64,000 nucleotides of DNA, taken from the NCBI GenBank assembly GCA_964615335.1, contig CAZTMT010000001.1, positions 310,001 to 374,000 on the forward strand. Direction: 5' to 3'. Numbering within the stretch: the first letter of the stretch is position 1; every line of letters starts with the position of its first letter. Positions 59,799 to 64,000 of the stretch are shown here, in pieces. Below the pieces are notes generated by a model, which was not told where the DNA came from, searched no databases, and saw only the letters and a list, made by a program, of their open reading frames with translations. Made by a program: the position numbers and the translations under genes. Source of the DNA: HR10 sp964615335 (lineage in GTDB: Bacteria; Acidobacteriota; Blastocatellia; HR10).

Positions 59799-60182
59799 GG
59801 CTGCGCCAGTTCAGTCAGGAAAGGGGGCTTATTCTAGGACTTCGGAGGAAGATCCACAGCCCGGGGGTGATAAGGCGTAGTGTCCCACCGCTTGTGGCGG
59901 GCGATACGGAGCCCACGGCCCTGCCGAAACCCAAGCTCCTGGATCACGTGCGCCAGGCCATCCGGGCGCAGCATTATGGCCTCCGAACCGAGGAGGCTTA
60001 CGTCATGTGGATCAAACGATTCAGCATCTTTCACGGCAAGCGCCACCCGCTGGAGATGGGTGAGCCAGAGGTGAATCAGTTCTTGACGGATCTGGCGGTC
60101 GGCAAAAAGGTGAGTGCCTCGACACAAAACCAGGCTTTGAGTGCGCTCCTGTTTCTCTATCGGCACGTGCTCAACAAACCCT
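59789..60182 (+). pseudogene. integron-type tyrosine recombinase, N-terminal remnant
   Basis: Codons from about 59925 read KLLDHVRQAIRAQHYGLRTE, EEAYVMWIKRFSIFHGKRHP, EMGEPEVNQFLTDLAVGKKV and ASTQNQALSALLFLYRHVL. This is the SAM-like core-binding domain of integron integrases (IntI/TIGR02249 group). Similarity stops at about 60180. The catalytic domain with the Arg-His-Arg-Tyr residues is missing, and the frame runs out into unrelated sequence to 60343. It is a truncated integrase, followed at once by another coding fragment and an attC-like site. Confidence 0.75.
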
Positions 60183-60282
60183 TGCTCGCGAGACGCTCGA
60201 TCGCCTGCTACTGGCCGGTCGTGGCGTTGCTGGCCTGGTCGAAGAAGCGTACGGCATTGACAGTCAGACACTCGGCATCGCA

Positions 60283-60549
60283 ATGGAGGAGGTCGTCTTC
60301 GAGTTCGCCCATGAAGCGTTCACGAACCTTCGCGAAGCGGTGACAACCGATATAGGTGAGCAAGCGTTACTTGAGACATACCATGAGCGAATGGATAAGC
60401 TCCTTTCAGTCGTTTACAGCACACTCCGTGAGTACTGGGCGCAGAAGGGAATCGAACTCGATGAGCGAGTTATCGAGGTACTACGTGAGGAGGGGTCGCT
60501 TCGTGCATGGTGGTCGGTGTATTGGTCACAGGAAAGTTGGCACTCGTGA
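60283..60549 (+). CDS. orphan ORF, probable cassette-borne or fragmentary gene
   Basis: The 88-aa ORF reads EEVVFEFAHEAFTNLREAVT and ends SLRAWWSVYWSQESWHS. The same frame is open further upstream to about 60172 (LARETLDRLLLAGRGVAGLVEEAYGI in two pieces), directly at the point where the integrase similarity ends. So this is likely the 3' part of a longer gene joined to the integrase remnant. No family is recognised. The stop is 19 bp before the attC-like site, as expected for a gene cassette. Confidence 0.45.
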   Translation: MEEVVFEFAHEAFTNLREAVTTDIGEQALLETYHERMDKLLSVVYSTLREYWAQKGIELDERVIEVLREEGSLRAWWSVYWSQESWHS

Positions 60550-60567
60550 CGCGCCGCGTTGACTGCA

Positions 60568-60632
60568 GCATAACAACCGGTTGCCGCGGACCGTCCGCTG
60601 CGCGGCCCGCCGCTGAACCGGAGCGTCCGGCA
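60568..60632 (+). mobile_element. attC-like recombination site
   Basis: The 65-bp element starts GCATAAC (R''-like) and ends GCGTCCGGC, a degenerate version of GCGTTRRRY. CCGGTT (60577-60582) pairs with AACCGG (60616-60621). A central CCGC-TGC-GCGG tip (60595-60605) and further partial pairing between them give the imperfect hairpin with extrahelical bases that attC sites form. It sits directly after an ORF stop and upstream of another short ORF. Confidence 0.55.
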
Positions 60633-60689
60633 GATAAAGGGCGAAGGGCGATCACGAGCGCGCTGCCGCCCGAATTGAGAGGATAAGCA

Positions 60690-61043
60690 ATGCGAATCCT
60701 CTGGGCCCTCGTCATCGCCAACGTGGCCGTCTCATTGACCGACTGGTACTTTTTCGGGGTGCTCTGGCACGAGAAGCACAAAGCCTACCCCGAAGTGTGG
60801 CGTCGTCCCGAGGGTGGTCCCGGCGAGGGCCGCGCAGTCGGTCTGTCGGCTCTAGTCGGTGCGTTGACGCCAACGGCATTCATTGTTCTCTGCGTTCTAC
60901 TGGGCATCGTCCGTCTCCGGCAAGCGCTCCTACTGGGAATCGGCGTCTGGCTGATGGGTCCGGTTCCGATGTGGATCTGGACCTACATCTTCATGAAGGG
61001 GCATCCTCTCATTCTGGTGTCGGGTATCCTGGGCTGGGGGTAA
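60690..61043 (+). CDS. small multi-span membrane protein, C-terminus frameshifted
   Basis: The 117-aa protein begins MRILWALVIANVAVSLTDWYFFGVLW and has four hydrophobic segments (second ALVGALTPTAFIVLCVLLGIV, third ALLLGIGVWLMGP), resembling small DUF1761-type membrane proteins. One extra G in the run at 61037-61041 would change the end to GWGVSALVVGMLLG and move the stop to 61075, giving a natural final helix. A base was therefore probably lost here. It lies after the attC-like site and may be a cassette gene. Confidence 0.6.
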   Translation: MRILWALVIANVAVSLTDWYFFGVLWHEKHKAYPEVWRRPEGGPGEGRAVGLSALVGALTPTAFIVLCVLLGIVRLRQALLLGIGVWLMGPVPMWIWTYIFMKGHPLILVSGILGWG

Positions 61044-61206
61044 GCGCGCTCGTGGTCGGGATGCTTCTTGGCTAAACCAACCACGGCGAGCCTGCTTTCT
61101 GGACCCTTTTCCCGAACTTTACCCCTCGGGAGGGGGCTCGCTTCCGTGAGTCCGGTCCGCACCTTCCCCCTGGTCATGATCCCCTGGTGCGGGGACCACC
61201 CTGTGC

Positions 61207-61236
61207 TTGACACATGGGCCAATTTTCCGCTATCTT
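61207..61236 (+). promoter_or_regulatory. promoter of rplM-rpsI
   Basis: TTGACA (61207-61212), 18 nt, TATCTT (61231-61236). The leader to the rplM ATG (61274) is about 31 nt and carries GGAAGAGGG. The bases between 61076 and 61206 contain no feature that I can identify. Confidence 0.65.
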
Positions 61237-61273
61237 TTCCGTTCGCTTTGACATCGAGAGTCAGGGAAGAGGG

Positions 61274-61708
61274 ATGAAGACCTACGTTCCGAGCGGGAAG
61301 GATTTGGAGAAGCGCCGAAAGTGGTACGTCGTGGATGCGGCGGGGATGACCGTCGGACGGTTGGCTTCGCGCGTGGCGCGCATTCTCATGGGCAAGCATA
61401 AGCCGGAATATACGCCCTTTCTGGATCTGGGCGACCATGTGATCGTCATCAACGCGGCTCAGGTGCAGTTCACCGGGCGGAAGTGGGAGCAGAAGATCTA
61501 TCGGTATCACACGGGGTATCCCGGAGGGCTGAAAGAGATTCCGGCCAAGCGGATGCGGGCCGAGCACCCGGAACGGATTGTGGAGTGGGCGGTCCTGGGG
61601 ATGTTACCCAAGACCAAGCTCGGCAAGAAGATGGCCAAGAAGCTGCACGTCTATGCGGGGCCGGAGCATCCGCATGAGGCGCAGCAACCGGAACCTTTGA
61701 CCCTCTAG
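61274..61708 (+). CDS. rplM: 50S ribosomal protein L13
   Basis: The 144-aa protein matches L13: MKTYVPSGKDLEKRRKWYVV, DAAGMTVGRLASRVARILMGK, HVIVINAAQVQFTG, HTGYPGGLKEI and AVLGMLPKTKLGKKMAKKL, then YAGPEHPHEAQQPEPL. It is an early assembly protein of the large subunit. The stop is TAG, and rpsI follows after 8 nt, the conserved L13-S9 pair. Confidence 0.97.
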   Translation: MKTYVPSGKDLEKRRKWYVVDAAGMTVGRLASRVARILMGKHKPEYTPFLDLGDHVIVINAAQVQFTGRKWEQKIYRYHTGYPGGLKEIPAKRMRAEHPERIVEWAVLGMLPKTKLGKKMAKKLHVYAGPEHPHEAQQPEPLTL

Positions 61709-61716
61709 GAGCACGC

Positions 61717-62112
61717 ATGGCGGAACTCATCCAATACTGGGGGACGGGTCGGCGCAAGACCTCGACGGCGCGCGTCATCTTGCGCCCGGGCACGGGGCAG
61801 GTCACCATCAATGGGCGCGCGTTGGAAGAGTATTTTCCTCTGGAACGACATCGGGCCGTCATCCGGCAACCGCTGCTGCTGACGGATACCTGGGGGAAGT
61901 TCGACGTTCGGGTGAACGTGCGGGGAGGGGGGATCACGGGACAAGCCGAGGCCATTCGGCATGGGATCGCGCGCGCCCTGCTGGAGTTCAATTCCGATCT
62001 GCGCCCGCGCCTGAAGGAAGCGGGACTGCTCACCCGAGATGCGCGGATCAAGGAGCGGAAGAAGTATGGGCAGAAAGGAGCCCGAAAGCGGTTCCAGTAC
62101 TCCAAGCGGTGA
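61717..62112 (+). CDS. rpsI: 30S ribosomal protein S9
   Basis: The 131-aa protein matches S9: QYWGTGRRKTSTARVILRPG, GQAEAIRHGIARALLEF, and a C-terminal RKKYGQKGARKRFQYSKR tail that reaches toward the P-site tRNA. The ribosome binding site AGGAGC overlaps the end of rplM. It ends the L13-S9 unit. Confidence 0.97.
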   Translation: MAELIQYWGTGRRKTSTARVILRPGTGQVTINGRALEEYFPLERHRAVIRQPLLLTDTWGKFDVRVNVRGGGITGQAEAIRHGIARALLEFNSDLRPRLKEAGLLTRDARIKERKKYGQKGARKRFQYSKR

Positions 62113-62329
62113 TCGGCCGGAAACGTGCGTCCGCCGAGGGGCCGGAATCCGTGGAAAACACCCGTGGGTCCCGTGTGAGGGCTCCCAACAATGTCTCCCG
62201 ATATCTCATGCGCCGAGGGATTCATGTGGCCTGGCATGACCGAAGAGGGGAAGCTCATCGGAGAGCTTTCCCTGCGCAGCAGGCCCTGGCAAGGCAGCAG
62301 GAAAACCGATTGGGGAGGAGAACACGACG
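62113..62329 (+). promoter_or_regulatory. 217-nt leader upstream of rpsB
   Basis: No ORF with a start and known product fits here. The space between rpsI and rpsB is far larger than the other gaps in this block. It ends with a strong GGGGAGGAG ribosome binding site before the GTG of rpsB. It may hold an S2 autoregulatory leader, as known in other bacteria, but I cannot draw a convincing conserved structure. Confidence 0.3.
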
Positions 62330-63154
62330 GTGGTCGCTATCACCATGAAAGAGTTGCTTGAAGCGGGCGTCCACTTCGGACATCAGACGCACCGCTGGAA
62401 TCCGAAGATGCGCGAGTTCATCTTCGGAGAGCGCAACGGCATCCACATCATTGACCTGCAGAAGACGCAGCGCTATTTCCGCGAGGCCGTGAAGTTCGTG
62501 ACTGAGATGGCCGCGCAGGGCAAAACTTTCCTCTTTGTGGGGACGAAACGACAGGCGCAGGAAGCCATCGCCGAAGAGGCGACGCGATGCGGCCAGTTCT
62601 ATGTCAATCACAGATGGCTGGGCGGATTGCTGACGAATTTCCAGACGATCCGGAAATCCATCCAGAAGTTGCAGGAGCTGGAGCAGATGAAGGCCGAAGG
62701 GCGATGGGAGCAACTCCCCAAAAAGGAAGCCATTCGGCTGGAACGCCGGCGCGCGGCCCTGGAGAAGAACTTCGCCGGCATCCGGAACATGACCCGGCTG
62801 CCTGACGTGCTCTTCGTCATTGATACGGAGAAGGAGGAGTTGGCCGTTCGGGAAGCCCAGCGGTTGGGCATCCCCATTGTGGCTGTCGTGGATACCAATT
62901 GCGATCCGGAGGGCATTGATTATCCCATTCCGGGCAACGATGATGCGCTGCGCGCCGTGCGCCTGTTCGTCTCCAAGATCGCCGATGCCATCATCGAAGG
63001 GCGTCAGATGATGAAGGAGATGGCGCCCGAGATGGCTCAAGCGGCAGCCGCGGCCTCGGCCTCCGAAGCGGCAGAGACATCGGCCCCAGGCGAGGAGGAG
63101 AAGTTCGTGGAGTTGGAGGCAGAAATCGAGGAAGAAATCTCGGAGCGGGAGTAA
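62330..63154 (+). CDS. rpsB: 30S ribosomal protein S2
   Basis: The 274-aa protein matches S2: ITMKELLEAGVHFGHQTHRW, NPKMREFIFGERNGIHIIDL, GGLLTNFQTIRKSI, RLPDVLFVIDTEKEELAVRE and NCDPEGIDYPIPGNDDALRA. The start is GTG at 62330, supported by a GGAGGAG site and by the usual short V-A-I-T N-terminus. A 35-residue Ala/Glu-rich acidic tail is longer than in E. coli. tsf follows after 5 nt. Confidence 0.97.
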   Translation: MVAITMKELLEAGVHFGHQTHRWNPKMREFIFGERNGIHIIDLQKTQRYFREAVKFVTEMAAQGKTFLFVGTKRQAQEAIAEEATRCGQFYVNHRWLGGLLTNFQTIRKSIQKLQELEQMKAEGRWEQLPKKEAIRLERRRAALEKNFAGIRNMTRLPDVLFVIDTEKEELAVREAQRLGIPIVAVVDTNCDPEGIDYPIPGNDDALRAVRLFVSKIADAIIEGRQMMKEMAPEMAQAAAAASASEAAETSAPGEEEKFVELEAEIEEEISERE

Positions 63155-63159
63155 CGACT

Positions 63160-63795
63160 ATGGCGGAGATCTCAGCACAGGCGGTGAAAGCCCTGCGGGA
63201 GAAGACCGGAGTGGGCTTCATGGAATGCCGCGCGGCGCTTCTGGAAGCAGGAGGAGATGAGGAGAAGGCCATCGAAATCCTCCGCAAGCGCGGCTTGGCC
63301 GCCGCCAAACGGAAGGAAGGGCGGGCCACGACGGAAGGGATCATTGGCTCCTACGTCCATCACGGGAGTAAAATCGGCGTCCTGGTCGAGGTGAATTGCG
63401 AGACGGATTTCGTCGCCCGGAATCCGGAGTTTCAGCAATTCGTCAAAGACCTGGCTATGCATATTTGCGCTGCCGAACCCCGCTATATTCGCCGAGAGGA
63501 CGTGCCCGAGGACGTGCTCGCCAAAGAGCGCGAGATCGCCCGCGAGCAGGCTCTGGCCGATCCGAAGATGGCCGGCAAGCCCGAGTCCGTTCTGGAGCGC
63601 GTCGTCGAGGGGCGTCTGGCGAAGTTCTATGCGGAGACGGTGCTTCTGGAACAGCCTTTCATTCGAGACCCGGCTAAGACGATTCATCAGTTGCTCGTCG
63701 AGCTGATCGCGAAGTTCGGGGAGAACATTCGCATCCGCCGATTCACTCGATATAAACTGGGGGAGAGTATGACGCTCTCGGCCGAGACCGGCTGA
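63160..63795 (+). CDS. tsf: elongation factor Ts
   Basis: The 211-aa protein contains the N-terminal UBA-like VKALREKTGVGFMECRAALL, GGDEEKAIEILRKRG, and the core motif VLVEVNCETDFVARNPEF. It is the short EF-Ts form, as in Thermus and many thermophilic or deep-branching bacteria, compared with 283 aa in E. coli. It recycles EF-Tu-GDP. A clear intrinsic terminator follows. Confidence 0.97.
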   Translation: MAEISAQAVKALREKTGVGFMECRAALLEAGGDEEKAIEILRKRGLAAAKRKEGRATTEGIIGSYVHHGSKIGVLVEVNCETDFVARNPEFQQFVKDLAMHICAAEPRYIRREDVPEDVLAKEREIAREQALADPKMAGKPESVLERVVEGRLAKFYAETVLLEQPFIRDPAKTIHQLLVELIAKFGENIRIRRFTRYKLGESMTLSAETG

Positions 63796-63802
63796 TCCCG
63801 CG

Positions 63803-63831
63803 AGCCCCTCCTTGGCGAGGGGCTTTTTTTT
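63803..63831 (+). terminator. intrinsic terminator after tsf
   Basis: AGCCCCTC (63803-63810), loop CTTGGC, GAGGGGCT (63817-63824), then an uninterrupted run of T to 63831. It is the only classical hairpin-plus-U-tract terminator I see in the window. Confidence 0.9.
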
Positions 63832-63845
63832 AGGGAGGGGAGAGC

Positions 63846-64000
63846 ATGTCAGCTCCAACGCCCGTATACAAGCGGATCCTGCTGAAGCTGAGCGGCGAAG
63901 TCCTCATGGGCGAGCAAAGCTATGGGATTGATCCCCACGTCTTCCGGACGATCGCCGAGGAGATCCGGGAGGTCTATCTCTTAGGCGTTCAGGTCGCCAT
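63846..64000 (+). CDS. pyrH: UMP kinase, N-terminal part cut by the window edge
   Basis: The first 51 codons read MSAPTPVYKRILLKLSGEVL, then MGEQSYGIDPHVFRTIAEEI, then REVYLLGVQVA. This is the start of bacterial UMP kinase with the KLSGE nucleotide motif. It phosphorylates UMP to UDP and usually lies after tsf and before frr. The ATG at 63846 has GGGAGGGGAG upstream. The gene continues beyond 64000. Confidence 0.93.
   Translation, partial: MSAPTPVYKRILLKLSGEVLMGEQSYGIDPHVFRTIAEEIREVYLLGVQVA

Overview
The window looks like chromosome of an Acidobacteriota bacterium, probably a thermophilic or moderately thermophilic lineage. This is inferred from the GC-rich Arg/Glu-rich proteome, an Oar-like TonB-dependent receptor with an N-terminal carboxypeptidase-regulatory domain, futalosine-pathway menaquinone synthesis (mqnD), a form II CO-dehydrogenase-type operon, Kdo synthesis (an outer membrane) and sigma-70 type TTGACA/TATAAT promoters. 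No 16S gene is present, so the assignment stays an inference. The right edge holds a canonical rplM-rpsI-rpsB-tsf-pyrH block.

Layout. 1-2.3 kb: start of yebC and, separately, an SSS-family symporter translationally coupled to two microproteins. 2.5-13 kb: a DUF2227-like membrane protein, then leftward secreted/envelope genes (large repeat protein, coxG, mqnD, an orphan FtsX-type permease, an exported phosphatase and an exported hypothetical). 13.2-13.7 kb: tRNA-Leu(UAA) abutting the remnant of a glycoside hydrolase. 14-25.7 kb: rightward housekeeping genes plsY-gpsA-smpB-pepA, a sugar epimerase, a J-domain membrane protein, bioY, smc and two exported proteins. 25.8-28.3 kb: mpg, a MoaD-MoaE fusion, a LON-domain protein and khpA. 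28.6-32.2 kb: a frameshifted beta-helix/PKD protein carrying a single WD40 blade, then an IS5-type transposase remnant. 32.2-35.9 kb: coxSLM. 36-42.9 kb: nucleotidyltransferase, CYTH protein, a sigma-54-promoted TonB receptor broken by an amber codon, and an exported methyltransferase-like protein. 43-48 kb: HEPN relic, DsrE protein, kdsA, an inactive M1-like peptidase and kdsC. 48-59.6 kb: a candidate selenocysteine-containing DsbA-like protein, deoC with a compartment-type N-terminal extension, a phospholipid synthase, accC/biotin carrier, rseP, larE, dacB and a carbamoyltransferase. 59.8-61.1 kb: an integron relic (truncated integrase, orphan ORF, attC-like site, membrane-protein cassette). 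61.2-64 kb: translation genes.

The most important observation is at 48140-48919. An in-frame TGA replaces the first Cys of a CPFC thioredoxin-type active site. It is followed by a perfect 8-bp stem with a CGGGA loop whose size, loop G and distance match the bacterial SECIS consensus. Functionally, biotin uptake (bioY) can feed the acyl-CoA carboxylase genes (accC/accB). CoxG may serve the CoxSLM enzyme, and the MoaD-MoaE fusion helps make its molybdopterin. KdsA/KdsC, plsY/gpsA, the CDP-alcohol transferase, rseP and dacB together build and maintain the envelope. Several genes have -10 elements only 10-16 nt before their ATG, which points to leaderless or nearly leaderless transcripts.
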